Below are positions 32,180 to 43,883 of a DNA stretch of 64,000 bases, piece after piece (position 1 is the first letter of the stretch; each line of letters starts with the position of its first letter). Made by a program: the position numbers and the translations under genes. The notes under the pieces are model-generated. The model ran no database searches, was not told the DNA's origin, and was given only the letters and a program-made list of their open reading frames with translations. This stretch comes from Symbiodinium microadriaticum (Eukaryota > Sar > Dinophyceae > Suessiales > Symbiodiniaceae), in contig LSRX01000456.1 in the NCBI GenBank assembly GCA_001939145.1, positions 258,644 through 322,643 of the forward strand. Direction: 5' to 3'.

Positions 32180-34690
32180 TTACTGTATGATGTGTGTGCC
32201 TGCCTGTATTATGATTTTTCAGTATAAATATGGTTATTACGTATGGTTACTACGATTATAAACATACTGCTATTCTTACATACATGTACATACCCCCTCC
32301 TGTGCGCACGCTATGGGTGTTTGAAGGAGGAATAACCCGGAGTCAGGATTCAAACGCACGAGCAACCGGAGATTCTTCAGATTAGTATATACTTGCACGT
32401 CACATGACACAACGAAGCATGTGTGTGGGAGAGGCTGATACAACTCATATCACAATCAGCTGAGTATTCGCCCAAGTATAGTTTAGATACTGGATTGAAA
32501 CGTTTTGTTTAAGTAAAACTAAACAACAGATGAACCATAACTACCGGTAAACGAAAGATTTCGATCAAGTGCTACTGGATTCACTGGCTTCTCAAATTCG
32601 ACTATAATTGGCTTGATTTTGCCACCTGGGTTGGCACATCCTGACAACTTGTTCTTTGTTACGGTATTGGCCTTTCAGAAGAAGATGTGTTTGAATCTAC
32701 CATGATGCCACATCTCATGGAGTCGTAAGACACGCTATCGTACAACCGGCCGTTGGGTTTTAGTTATAGAGATACTACACGAATATATAGCTTAATTACA
32801 AATTAAGAAGTGGATGCCAAATTCATCGTCATTTATGAATAATAAGGGCTGCATGACATAGCTTTCTGCATGAGTGGCAACAAGGTTCATGCGTGTGCGA
32901 CATCGGTTCTCAGCATTTCGTTTGCATCAGGCCTGTACAGGACAGACGTAATGAAGCATTACAACACGAACAATAGCCGTCATCGCCACTGGCGTTGTCA
33001 TCTTTTCCACAAGCGAATCCGATCGGTTTTTTCATGTTCAACTAAAGGAGCAAGACCGCAAGGCCTGACAAGGACAGTGAGGTGTTTGGGTATTGAAGCA
33101 TACTTGGGCTTCGGTGGTTAACTGTGTACGAATATCGAACGGATGTTTGTTTGTCCCTGTTCTCATACCATCGAATCAAAGAGTCGTATCACAGGTAGCA
33201 CTTATCGAATATGTATGGACCTTTTTTGGATGACCAGTTGATGTCCAATGACGGATACAACTATGTGAGACAATGATTTCGTGTCTAGCATGTGCTTATA
33301 TTGCTTCATGGCTTCATGCTTACATAATGTTTGACTAATGTTTCACTCGTATATGCTTACGAAATGTGACTGTTACCAAAAATATTACACAGTATGCTGC
33401 AAATCAGAATCAAATCGCACAGCAACTTTTGTGCAGCGCATGTTTAGCTAGACGTCTAGACGTCGGTCTTCCATACCAATACACTTGTAACTGATACTTA
33501 CTCTGTGCTTCGTCATTACTTAGGTTACGTTAACTCATATTCTCCTTCTGCATAGTTGACGTTCTGTGCAATATGTGGCATGACATGAGCCCGGCACATC
33601 TTCGCAGTCCTTACTCTCTCCTTTTCAATGAAGCATTGCTTTACTATCTAAGCGATGAACCGATACTGCTTCAACTACTACGTCTTGTTTGATTTTGTAC
33701 TTGGAATCTTTACTGCAGTACACAACCGATCTATCTTGTTGCTAGATGCTACGCTACTCGGATATTCACTGGCAAAAAAACCTAAAGTATGTGGCAATGG
33801 TCTTTAAATTGGTGTTGTTTGCTTACCATTGCTTACCATGTTGGACCTCACCTAGTACACGAGAAGTACATAAGCTTGCCGGCTGACATTAACAAGATGA
33901 TGCTATAGCGGAAACATGGCAGTTGAACAGTGAGTGTTCATGAGTAATTGAAGATGGCTTGTTAGATTCGGGAAATCTTCAACGCTCGATACTACTACGA
34001 GAAATCTTAAATTTAGAAGCCTTCACAGATGCATTATGAACTTTGTTGTGCTTCGGGAATAATGGCTAATGACCATCAGCTGGGCGACATACGAAAACTT
34101 TGTGAACGACCACCAGCTGGGTCAGAGACGAACATGTTGCGAATGTACAGAAGCCGTAATTGCGCTGCATGGTCTTGAGGCACCAGCTCTTGACAAACAT
34201 ACCCCCTGGAGTCCAGGAGTCTCTAGTCAAAATTGCTTTGAGAACATCTTTGGAACACAGGCACTCAAAATATATTGTCCCTCTCGTGATTTGCATTCGA
34301 TCGAAAAGCCTCGCGCAGACTCCCTGTAGGCAAGCGCGCAGGACGCATGCGCAGCCACCGACTTCATTATTTCCTGCAAAATCCAACAATCCACTATTCT
34401 GGATTTCCATGCGAATCCAAAACTCCAAAATTGGTTCTGGCATCTCCGCGATATTGGATTTTTTTTATTTTCTTATTTTGCAGGAATGGTGCCTGTTGGT
34501 GGAGCAGTGCTACTTCCGAGGGAACAGTGTTTTGCTTTTTTCGGTTAACGACATTCGGAATGAGCAAGCTACATAGCAATGAGGCATGCGAAAGTCAGAG
34601 ACATTCCTTGAACGAGAAACAAAGATGTGGGCACTTTGGGGGATACCATTTTTCACTTTATTTTTTTTTATAACATATGTATCATTATCA
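32180..34690. other. AT-rich island without visible genes
   Basis: Base composition drops sharply to AT-rich compared with both flanks, G-runs vanish, and all frames are broken by frequent stops. I see no organelle gene, RNA gene or transposase. It could be a long intron of the SFI1-like gene, inserted organelle or foreign DNA, or decayed transposon sequence. Confidence 0.45.
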
Positions 34691-34728
34691 TTATATATAT
34701 ATATATATACACACACACACGCACCCCA
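34685..34728. repeat. (AT)n(AC)n microsatellite
   Basis: TATATATA followed by CACACACAC, marking the right border of the AT-rich island. Confidence 0.9.
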
Positions 34729-34859
34729 GTGCATGGAATGCTTGATTCAGGTTGCTGTGGCCCAGGAGCGTGGAAGCCAACTCTTTGATGAGTGGAAGCC
34801 AGGCTCTTGAGCTCTTTTTGGACGAGGGAGACAGAGCTCCAGTTGCTTGGAGAGCAGTC

Positions 34860-35840
34860 TGCTCAGTACAGACTCGGGATCCATTTGAGGCAGTCCTGCG
34901 GTGCGCAGATGTTGACGGCTTGGGCGGAGGCAGTGGCGTGGAATCATTTTCTGGCGCGAAGCTTGTGGTGCAACTCTTGTCAAAAGGCCGCACGGTCCAT
35001 GGCCATGCAGGAGTCGGAAACATGCACTCACCTGTCAAGTCTTTCCGGGTTTCGATTTTTTGTGCATCTGGCGCGGGATGATAAATATTGCCTTGTGCAG
35101 CTAACAACCGCAGCTCGCGAGGAGACTCGCCGGTTGCTGCAGGTTCGGCGACTGAAAGTGCGGTTAGTGCTTCTCTGTGCAGCCAGTGATGTTAGCATGC
35201 GAAGGCAGATGATATTCGCCGACGCTCCCGCCGAAAGGCGAGTCTTCTGAACTCGAGCCTGCATTGGCATTCTCGTCTTTCGCGGAATTCTCTGCCGCCC
35301 AGGCGGCAGGCAGAGCTTTTGCCGAGTGGAGCACAGCTGTGCGGGTTCGATGCGAAGCTGCGAATGCTGCCCGCATCCGAAAGGTGCACCAGACACGGAT
35401 CACGGATGTGCACCGGTACTTGGTTCAGGGAGTCCTCTGTGCTCAAACCCATCAGAGCAGGTCTTTGCGAGCTGGCACTTGGCCGTCCAGGAGCAGGCAT
35501 TGCTGGAGAAGTGCATTTCTCAGCTGCCCTCAGCGGAGACCATCTTCAGAGCCCTCTCACCAAGGTACCTGCAGGAGTGCGCTTCCGTCACGTTGCAGGC
35601 TGGAAGTGATGAGAAGTGTGCGAGAATCAGCGCAGAGGCTGCTTGAAGCCAGGGATCTGACCGGATGCCACAGACTACCCGGCCAACCGACCTGGAGCAA
35701 GTCTATCGGGAGATGGCAGAGCTCCGGTGGGATGCCTCTTGGCTCGACTTGGCCTGCAGGGCTCTGGTCCGGGTTCTTTCGGGCCGACCCTTATCGGCCC
35801 TAGCCATCACCTCAGAAGTACATACACAGCACCGGGGGAG
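34860..35840 (+). CDS. SFI1-like or related helical repeat exons
   Basis: Exon-like pieces with Trp-centred helices: LRQSCGAQMLTAWAEAVAW (about 34888-34945); LTTAAREETRRLLQVRRLK (after TGTGCAG, about 35100-35157); AAGRAFAEWSTAVRVRCEAA (about 35305-35365); VFASWHLAVQEQALLEKCI (about 35460-35517); and a last piece ending at a GTAAGT donor near 35840 with LEQVYREMAELRWDASWLDL. These fit the same helical-repeat style as the upstream blocks, so the gene may continue across the AT-rich island. Function beyond that is not deducible. Confidence 0.4.
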
Positions 35841-37278
35841 GTAAGTCCAACCAGCCATGATAATGCCGATTATGCCAAAGACCCCAAGCAGAAACCGAAG
35901 CAGTTTTGACCCAAACCCCGAGAAGAGTCCATCAACACGGATAGAATACCAAACTCTCAAACGAGACCACGCCACAGGAGTCACCAACCATGGTTGAAGG
36001 TGGGGGTGGGGGCAGCCGAACCGGGGTCGTTGGTAGTGACAGTGCCCGATTGCTGCACAAGTTCAAGAAGTAGCGACTCAAGCGGAGACACTTGAGGGAT
36101 CCACTCAGCTCTCTGACTCCACTTCCCACCTCCCTATGTCCACCCATCCACCTTCCTTGCGCACTCCAGGTCACGGGTGTGGAGGCCAAAGAGGTGCGGG
36201 ACACGGGATGACCATGTTTTTGTTGAATCTTCGGCCCGTGGCGTTGAGACTTTGGGATCTCAGGACTTATTCTCCGACTAGACTCCGTCGTGAACCAAGC
36301 TCGGGTTTGGAGGCTTTAAAGCTAAGACTCACTGTTCTTCGGGGGCCTGGAGGGGACGTCTTGGCCAAAGCTGCCAGGGCCAGGCAGAGAGATGCAGAAC
36401 AAAACGGACTCTTTAGGATACTTATAGGAATCTCTGCGCAGGGGCCTTTGAGAAAAAGTAATTTTTGGATGCTTCGTTTCTGCACCGCCGCTCTTTCAAA
36501 CTCTGTCACCGGATCCCACCCCAGCCGAGCAACAGCAGCCCGGAGCTGACGTGTGCTTGAGAAAGTGCTGACTTCACGAGACCCGGAGCTGAAGTTTGGT
36601 GGGGCTTCGAGACAGGCCATGGCACGCAAGCGAGCGCTTGCCGCCCTTGCATTGGGCGTCTGGCCGGCGCACTCAGCTTTGAACTGCAGTTTTGTTCAAT
36701 CGCTGTGTTCGGGGCTGCTGATGTCCCAGCAACTTCCCTAAACCCGTAACTCCCTTCACAGCCTTGATTGCTGAGTGCGCAAAGGTCCGCGGGCTTTGTG
36801 AGCCCCTTTGGAGCCGCACGGGGCATCTCCCAGGCTCGTGCTGCGGCCACCCGCAGGACCGCCCGCTCGTTGGCATGCACTGAGACTCTAATTCCAGTGC
36901 TGGTTATAGTTCTGCTCTAGATACGGTACTCGTACTGCATGCTACTATTCGACATGATATAGTTTACAAGTTTAAAGTTATGATACAATATGTCATATGG
37001 GTGCACTAAGGTATCTTATCGCGTGTTATAGTATCTTTAGTATATCATAGCATGTTGACGCATGACATATATATATATATATATATGTACCGATATATTT
37101 CATATGCGTAAGCTTATCTACAGATAGAGAGAGGAGAGGGCGATAGATGTTGTGCCAGAATTTGTTGCAGCTTCTGCTTTTGATGGGTCTTTACAGTTTA
37201 CTGAGACCCTCGGAACTCACTGCCGCGCATGTGAAAAAAATTGCTTGATGGCTTCGGAGACTGTGTCCGCGACGCGGT
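35841..37278. other. No gene supported
   Basis: Contains unremarkable open frames and an (AT)n tract at about 37065-37087. No domain pattern or consistent exon chain is visible. Confidence 0.4.
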
Positions 37279-37491
37279 GTGAAGGCGGTGAAATCCCGCA
37301 CGAAGGGCGCACAAGTTGAAAGATTTCAACTCGACGAGCCCTTCGTTGTTGCTTTTGTGAAGAGTGTGTTCAGGGCTTTGAATCCGAAAGAAAGGATTTG
37401 GCGTCACTCCATGCACCTCTTCCGGACCAGTTTGTTTGCCCAGCTCCCTCGGACTCGCGGGAAAGACGTACTGGCTCCGATGTTGGAATAA
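37279..37491 (+). CDS. Short frame, possible tyrosine-recombinase relic
   Basis: The 70-codon frame VKSRTKGAQVERFQLDEPFV...RIWRHSMHLFRTSLFAQL ends with TAA. Its layout (basic hairpin with TKG, then a paired hydrophobic/Arg segment) recalls the middle of tyrosine-recombinase-like domains that are abundant in dinoflagellate repeats. The catalytic HxxR and Tyr are absent, so it would be a fragment. An unrelated short protein is equally possible. Confidence 0.25.
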   Translation: MKAVKSRTKGAQVERFQLDEPFVVAFVKSVFRALNPKERIWRHSMHLFRTSLFAQLPRTRGKDVLAPMLE

Positions 37492-37745
37492 AGATATCAC
37501 ACGACTGCAGTGGCAACAGAGCAAATATTGAGAAGAGGGGCACGCCAGCTGAGAGTTGAGGTGGTTGTTGCATCATAGTATACGCTGTGAAGTGTTTGAT
37601 TTGGAAAAATCCTTGCATAATTCTATGCGATGGCATAGTACATGAATCATAGTTATGCTGTTGCTATATTGCTAGTGAAAATTGGTCGTTTGAAGCTTTC
37701 TGTTGTGATGTCAACTGACTCTCGAGGTGGGGCGCTGTCTGCAAG

Positions 37746-37746
<1 letters not shown>

Positions 37747-37778
<32 letters not shown>
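37747..37778. repeat. (AT)n microsatellite
   Basis: Pure TA repeat. Confidence 0.95.
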
Positions 37779-37779
<1 letters not shown>

Positions 37780-38639
37780 GAACAATGCCTGAATCGAGTT
37801 CGCAGCTCTTCCATGTGTACGGGTCTGTGTAGTTTAGGTCGGATCTGAGAGACCTCGCCCTGCGCTTCAGTACAGCCTGAGGCAACACACCTAGAGAGAG
37901 ATAAGGAACAATGAGAAACAAATGGGTAGTTCTCTAAATTAGGGACCCTGTTGCAGTCCCCAGTATAGTACGGCACCCTTATGATAAAGACCCTAAGAGG
38001 GACCCTCATTCGCCTGGCAGGCCAACATCGAGGACCAGCGTGACCTTGAGCGGCGCGGCCTGCCTGGCCACGTGCCGTGCTGAAAACCACTGGATGAACT
38101 TGAGCAAAGCCCCTCCCCGGTCTCTCATGCTTCGCTTTGAGGTTCGGTCTGTCTGCAGCCCTGGTCCTCAGGCGCCAAATGCTACGCCAGGTCTGCAAGA
38201 CCTTGGTAAGCATTTCTTTGAAAGCCAAGCCAGCATGAGCATTTGGCTGAGCTTGCCAGTCTTTCCCAACCACTGAGCATCCTCATGATTCCAGCAGCAC
38301 CTTCAGTCTTTCAGTCCTGGTGCGGGCATGCCTGGTTTCAGAGTCGAAGTTTGGGCCTGAAGCACAACAAGCCTGCACATAGATCTGCGGCCATGCACTG
38401 CGGGGGTCGAAGCCTTGCCATGGTGATGCAGACGTAAGGCTTGCCTACAGGCCAGCTGCCAGCTTACATGAAAAGAGTTTCGCAGCTCCAAAGCCTGTTG
38501 ACCAGAGGCACGCCGTGATGGTGGTGGCGGTGCCGTCTGGTGGGCCGGGAGGCCCTTGTCCTGCCGGCTGTGAGGCCGGTGACCACCACGCGACAGTATA
38601 ATCCCTACATAGGTGTTTGTTAAGGTGTGTGTGTGTGTG

Positions 38640-39115
38640 TGTGTGTGTGCTTTTGGGAGGTGCGCGCCGCGGCTCCTCCCAAAGGCTTCGGTCTCTTTGC
38701 CTGTTCGAGCTGCTCCGCCTACACCGACATGTTCACGGAGGAGCACCTAGAGAAACGACGTGCAACATTGATTTAAGTCTTGTCTTGTGGATCAGGAGCC
38801 TCTTTTTGCTATGCAGCATTCCGGCAATCGTCGCGTGGCCTCAGCCTCGGGTTTGCACTTCGCACACGTCGCGCAGGGATCCGAAGCTGCTTCAGAGAGG
38901 TCGCCGCGTGTGCGCGCTGCTGTGGCTTCGTGCCCTCTGTTCCTTTGCAGCTGGAGGCAAAGCCGCTCCCCTCCCCCCTTACAGGCCCCAAAAGCGCAAG
39001 GACGGGTGCTTCTTGAGGTGCTTTTCGGTGAGAGCCGCTTCGCTCCTTTGCTGACAGCCCTGGGGGATTTGCCCTCCAGGTGGCAGGAGCCCAGGGCTCC
39101 TGTCTTGTGACCCTT
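38640..39115 (+). CDS. Possible SFI1-like exons
   Basis: Follows a (GT)n tract (38622-38648). Around 38880-38960 the frame KLLQRGRRVCALLWLRALCS has the Leu/Trp spacing of the repeats upstream. A second possible helix lies near 39010-39080. No supporting paralogue in the window, so confidence is low. Confidence 0.25.
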
Positions 39116-39979
39116 CTTGGGTGCATATATGCTTGGGCCTTGCGTGCTGCTGCAGGAGAGTTGTGGAGAAGGACAAGCGGCTGTGGTGCGATGCAAGCAA
39201 GGTCAGAACCGTGATCAATGCATTCAAAGCATGAAGTATAGATGCCTTCGCAGCTGCGGCAGGCTGTGGTGAAATCTACTGCTCCGAGGAGTGAGTTCGA
39301 AGTGCAGTGAATCAGACGTCGCTCATCCGAAGCCGCCAGGCCTGCAGAGATATGCACTTCCAGCACTCTCACAACCTGCTTTGTGTCCCGCGCCTGGTTC
39401 CATCACTGCGGTCATCATGATACGTGATTCCATACCCTTCGTCTATGTCATGTCTTACCGCTGAATGCTCAAGGCTCGAAGCACAAAAGCAAGCAAGCGC
39501 GCACACACACACACACACACATTTTCACACGTATAAGACAGAGAGAGAGAGCTCCCGATCATGTGCATAGGCGACACTCCTGCAACACGCAAGCAACAGC
39601 CCCGGGCGTGGGAAGCGGCCCTCTGGTGAATCTATCCGTGCTGCTTTAACCGGGGTGCTTGACAAGTGTGTCCTCAGTCACGCCACGGCTTGGTCTAATA
39701 GTCTAATATTTTCGCTGCAATTCTAACCTGCATGCATGTGTCTTGCACAAGGGAACATGCTCGGACCTTTAGTAGCAACACGATCAGCATGACACGAAGC
39801 ATGCGAACATGAGAGCTTTCACATCCCTTCAGTGCGAGAGCAAGAGAGAGATTTTGTACACTTGTTAAGGCCTTTGTTATGAGTGCGATACCTGGTTGTT
39901 TTGTTTCGAAATATTACTATAAAGTCAATTTTGTGCGAGCCATTGCCTTGTTCGTGCATGTTCAACCAAGCTACTGGCC

Positions 39980-41930
39980 CCCGCAACAGGCAGGGGTCGC
40001 ACATGCGCGCGGCGGGAGGGCAACTCCCCACCAAAGCCCTGGAGAGAGAGAGAGAGAGATGCCCGCCTCTCCCAGCACCTCGGAGGCTTCAGCTGCAGAC
40101 AAGAGAGGAGCAACGGAAGCCACGGGGGAGGCCTCCAGTGGAGAAGTCCAGGGGGAACAGCCGCTGGAAAAAGACGAGCTAGTCCAACAGGTGATGCGCG
40201 AACTCAAGCAAGGCGGGGGAGTTGCAACCCTAGCTGAGAACAGCTCAGTGGGGGAAGATCTCCTCGATATTGAAATCGAGAGCGGGGCAACGATTCGACC
40301 AGCCCTGCAGCAAGCCAAGCAAGCGGGGGAGAAGCTTGGACAACAGCTCCGCCGCCAACAAGAAGATCGCCGTCGTACACTACGTGTTGGCGGGTTGACC
40401 GTCAAACTCCCTCCAGCAAAGAAGGGGGAAGCAGCAAGGGGGACTTTGACCGCTAAAGTCAAAAGAGTCTCCAAAGCGCTGGGGGAGGAGAAATCGGAGA
40501 GCCTTACAGCGAGAACCAAGAGAGTAGCCGCCTTCATGGACCTGGGGGACGAGTCTCAGCCACAGCTGGGGGGAGCAAAAGTGCGCAAAGTACGAGAGCA
40601 CAAGAAAGAGCGGCCACCACTCCGACGTCGTCGACATCTGAGTGCATGCTAAGATGTTTCGTAGGCCAAGTTGAGGGGACGTACAGCTGAGATCTCCAAA
40701 ACCCGCTGGTGTAGAAAGTTGCATCGACTCCAGTCATTCCTCCAATTACGGGGAGACCTTGTTTAATTAGTTTGGGGGGACCTAACTTTGGAAGACCCAC
40801 TTGCAGCTGCCCTTCTGTTTGCCGGTGCCTCAGAGACCCATGTTCTTGTTTAGGGGTGTGATGTTTCTTGTGTTCCGGGGGTACTGGCACGGTAAACTGT
40901 ACGCTGACTGAGAGCGCCCCACAAATTGGGGGGGACTCTTGAGATGATCCCTAGGGATTTCGTGTTAAGTCTTGCTTTTGTTCCGGGGGATCATCGCTAC
41001 CTTGCTGACGTCGCGCGGGCGACAACAGACTCGTACCGCCGCGGAGACCAAGAACCTGGCTGCGCGCAGTGCGTGGGGGGGGGGGGGCTTAAGGGTCTCC
41101 TTCCTCGAAGCCAGTAGCAAGCAAGCAAGCAAGAGAGAGAGACGCTCTAAGCGCCCCTACCCTTTTCATTGTTGAACTGATGCCTTGATGCCTCGGTGTC
41201 GTGAGCCATGACCTCAACTGGCAAAGGTTGCCTTCGTTGAGTGTGCAGACTTCCCAAGCTGCCCTCCGCAACTGTCGGGGGCGCCTTAGTGCGCGCGGGT
41301 AGGGGAACTTCCCCTGCCCATAACCCTGCCGAAAGAAAGACGCTCTAAGTGTCATCTCCTGTCGGAAGGCTGTCTGGTAGGATGTGGATGTCATGCTACT
41401 AGGAACTGTTGGCGAAGTCACGACAGGAGATTGACACACGAGACTTTTCGTCAAGGCGTCCCAAAGCAGTGCTGTACGTGTAGTCCCGGGGGGATCCCAA
41501 AGCATTTCTTTACATTGTTTTGTCTGCACACTGATCTCCCGGGGGAAAAACACGTTAACCTTGTTTTTCACACCTCCTCAAAGCCCCATAACAAAGTGGG
41601 GGGCCCTAGTGGCCGGGGGGCTTAAACCGCCTCCCATGCCCTGGCGAAGAAGAAGAGACGCTCTAACCGGAGCGCGCCGTAGAGGGGTAGGCCTTCGGGC
41701 CAGGGGGCTTTTGCCCTCACACCCCCAGCAAGCAAGCAAGACGCTCTGAGGGGTCTGAGGGCCCTTTAGCCAAACGCCCCGCAAGCAAGCAAGCGAGAGA
41801 GAGAGAGAGAGAGAGAGTACTGACGGACACTCGCGCACCTAGGGGGTAGGCCTTCGGGCCAGGGTTCCCCCGGGGACCCACACCCCTAGCAAGCAAGCAA
41901 GCAAGCAAGCAAGAGAGAGAGAGTGTGGGC
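39980..41930. repeat. G-run/(CAAG)n/(GA)n element, copy 3 (largest)
   Basis: Across 1.95 kb the + strand is punctuated by runs of five or more G, including eleven at about 41067. Composite motifs CCC-rich + (CAAG)n + (GA)n + ACGCTCTAA/GAG recur at about 41112, 41330, 41645, 41728, 41783 and 41888, with 50-110 base spacing in the last three. It holds one 198-codon open frame. Copies of the same style occur at 17.1-17.97 and 19.0-19.3 kb. I take it for a dispersed repeat family, possibly a non-autonomous or decayed transposon. Confidence 0.55.
40059..40652 (+). CDS. Hypothetical protein within G-run element
   Basis: Starts at ATG 40059 right after a (GA)n tract; 198 codons; ends with a stop at 40650-40652. 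The frame is also open for 60 codons upstream, but that part reads through the GA repeat. The protein is hydrophilic: a Ser/Ala/Glu-rich N-terminus (1-45), a charged helical middle (QQAKQAGEKLGQQLRRQQED), and a strongly basic C-terminus (KVREHKKERPPLRRRRH). No known domain recognised. Gly is encoded mainly by GGG, often followed by a codon that begins with G, which creates the G-runs seen also in the non-coding parts. It may be a gag-like nucleic-acid-binding protein of the element; that is inference. Confidence 0.45.
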   Translation: MPASPSTSEASAADKRGATEATGEASSGEVQGEQPLEKDELVQQVMRELKQGGGVATLAENSSVGEDLLDIEIESGATIRPALQQAKQAGEKLGQQLRRQQEDRRRTLRVGGLTVKLPPAKKGEAARGTLTAKVKRVSKALGEEKSESLTARTKRVAAFMDLGDESQPQLGGAKVRKVREHKKERPPLRRRRHLSAC

Positions 41931-42486
41931 GAAGGAGAGCTGAGAGCGCCCTGTAGAGTCCCACTTGCTGTTCGGGCCGGCCTGAGGAGTGGCCGAAAGT
42001 CTCCACGGGCGTCCCCTCACTGGGGCTTCGCCTCACGAGCCCGGTGACAGGGACACAGAGGGTGCAAATCGCTAAGCCAACATAGGGCCTGCCCCAGTAT
42101 CGGGGGTTCTCTGCGGTCCCAAAGAAGCAAATGAGCCTTCGCATTCTGTGGCATGTGGCATGTACACATGTGCAGATGGCTGTGTGGATGAGGTCGGTCC
42201 TTTGACGACGGAGGAGTCCTCATTGGCCCCTGCACGAGCCTCCTCATGATTGCTCTGAATCTGAAGGACCACCCGCTTCTTCGCTTCAAGTACCACGCCC
42301 TCGAGCATGCTGACACCCTGCTCTTGGCTGCGCAGGCGGAAGAAGCCCTGTCTGTTGGCAGGGCCTCAGTTTGAAGCTCCCACGCCCAGCCCAGCAGGTC
42401 TTCGCCTTCCTCATCAACCGCGCCAAAGCAGCGGGTGGTGGAGCGGAGGTCGTCCAGTCGTGCAGTGTACAGTATGCAGCTCGTCA

Positions 42487-42674
42487 CTGGGCGATCTAAC
42501 CGGGAGGTGATGCAAGGCCTGATGCAGGAGCTTTTGTGCTTTTGTCAGAGCCTCAGGTTTCAGAAAACAAAGACGCGATTGAAACGAATCCTGGTCCTAC
42601 TTCAGGCCATGCGCCCTTTCGGGAAGCGTTCCCGCCTCGAAATCATGAAGCTCATAGGCCGCTACAGTCACTAG
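42487..42674 (+). CDS. Unassigned exon-like frame
   Basis: The frame VMQGLMQELLCFCQSLRFQ...RLKRILVLLQAMRPFGKRSR ends in a stop at 42674. It is Leu- and Arg-rich and helix-prone. I do not recognise it; it could be the end of a gene that begins in the unresolved 41.9-42.5 kb. Confidence 0.25.
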
Positions 42675-42834
42675 CTTCAGTATAGTTCTGCTTCCGCGAG
42701 GTGCAGACCACCTCCTGGCCGGTCCAAGGACGCAGAGTTCTATGTCGCTTGCTTAGACAGAAAACAGTCCCCTACAGAAGCGACACACCTAGAAGCTAGA
42801 GGCCTATAACTTCTAAGCTTCGCGCTTTCAGCTG

Positions 42835-43883
42835 CAGACTTTGCCTGCGCTCTCAGTGAGGCCCACGCAGACGGCCTCGTGAACGAAGCGGCGGCTCTGC
42901 TCCGCGCCGCCCTGGAGCCGCACGCCCCAAAGGAGGCCCAGTCCAGCCGAGGTCAGAAAGCGGCACAGCCGCGCCAAAGAACACCCCTAAAGCCGCCTCA
43001 GCTGCGCATCTAAGAACCATATATTATACATATATCATCCTCTTCTGCTGTCTTCTTTTATACTCTTCTCTCTCGCATGCTTCTGCAGGGCTCGTCAGCA
43101 GATCTTGCGTCAGCATGCATGACCGCTCGAAGCTGTAGGGTCAGACCTACCGTTCTGTGTGCATCAGTACATCCTTCGAATCTTGATCGGCACTCGGACA
43201 GTGATTCAAGACATGCGCATGCGAAGTCAGAGCGCCCGAGCTGGAGCCAAGGCAAGTACTGTACTAGGTAGTTCTCTAAATTATGTTCCCTTTATTAGGG
43301 ACCTCTTTTCAGAAGGGCGCCATGCACTATAATATGCGAAGAAGCCACAAATTTCTGCGCGGAGATCTGCAGGTTGGAGCGCTCTTTGCAACTGGGTTGG
43401 CTTCTGAGATCTCGGCTTGCGAAAAGCAGACCTCCAGCGGCCGCGGCTAAGGCCGAGCTTCTTCGCTGAAGTGCTGGGGCTTTTCGCAGCTCAGCCGTGA
43501 AAATCTAAGCCCAGAGCATCTGAATCAGGGCTTTTGCGAGCCGAGGAGTACAACAACATTGACCTCGAGGTTTCGACACGAGACAGCAAGGCGGAATTAG
43601 AAAGCCTTTCGGCAGGTGCAATCGCCCGTGGGGCCACTGCTCCAGAACCGAGTCACTGCCTTGTGTTTAGCCGCTGCGCATAACGGAACCATGATCTATC
43701 AAGCTGGCAGTGCAATTTTATTTGAGGCCAAAGCGCTTGCACCCCACATCTCGAATCCTCAGGCTTCGTGTTGTTAGAGCCGCTAGAACGTGCATTCGTT
43801 GCCTTCACCAGCCTTTCCACCAGGCACTAGCTGAGCTCAAGCAGTTGGAGGCCTTGCTTCGGGAGAAGGAATGGGCAGCCTGA
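42835..43883 (+). CDS. Possible coiled-coil exons
   Basis: Two pieces: after TTTCAGCTGCAG at about 42836, FACALSEAHADGLVNEAAAL runs to about 42960; and about 43815-43883 gives HQALAELKQLEALLREKEWA and a TGA. Both are Ala/Leu/Glu-rich coiled-coil-like. They could be the C-terminal exons of the SFI1-like gene. The stretch between has no coding signal. Confidence 0.25.

Noticed and set aside
32320..32400. tRNA-like word (GTTTGAATCC on the reverse strand)
   Set aside because: I could not fold acceptor, D and anticodon arms around it.
41578..41908. Leu/Ser-rich reverse-strand frames (LSLSLSLACLLA)
   Set aside because: They are direct translations of (GA)n and (CAAG)n repeats.
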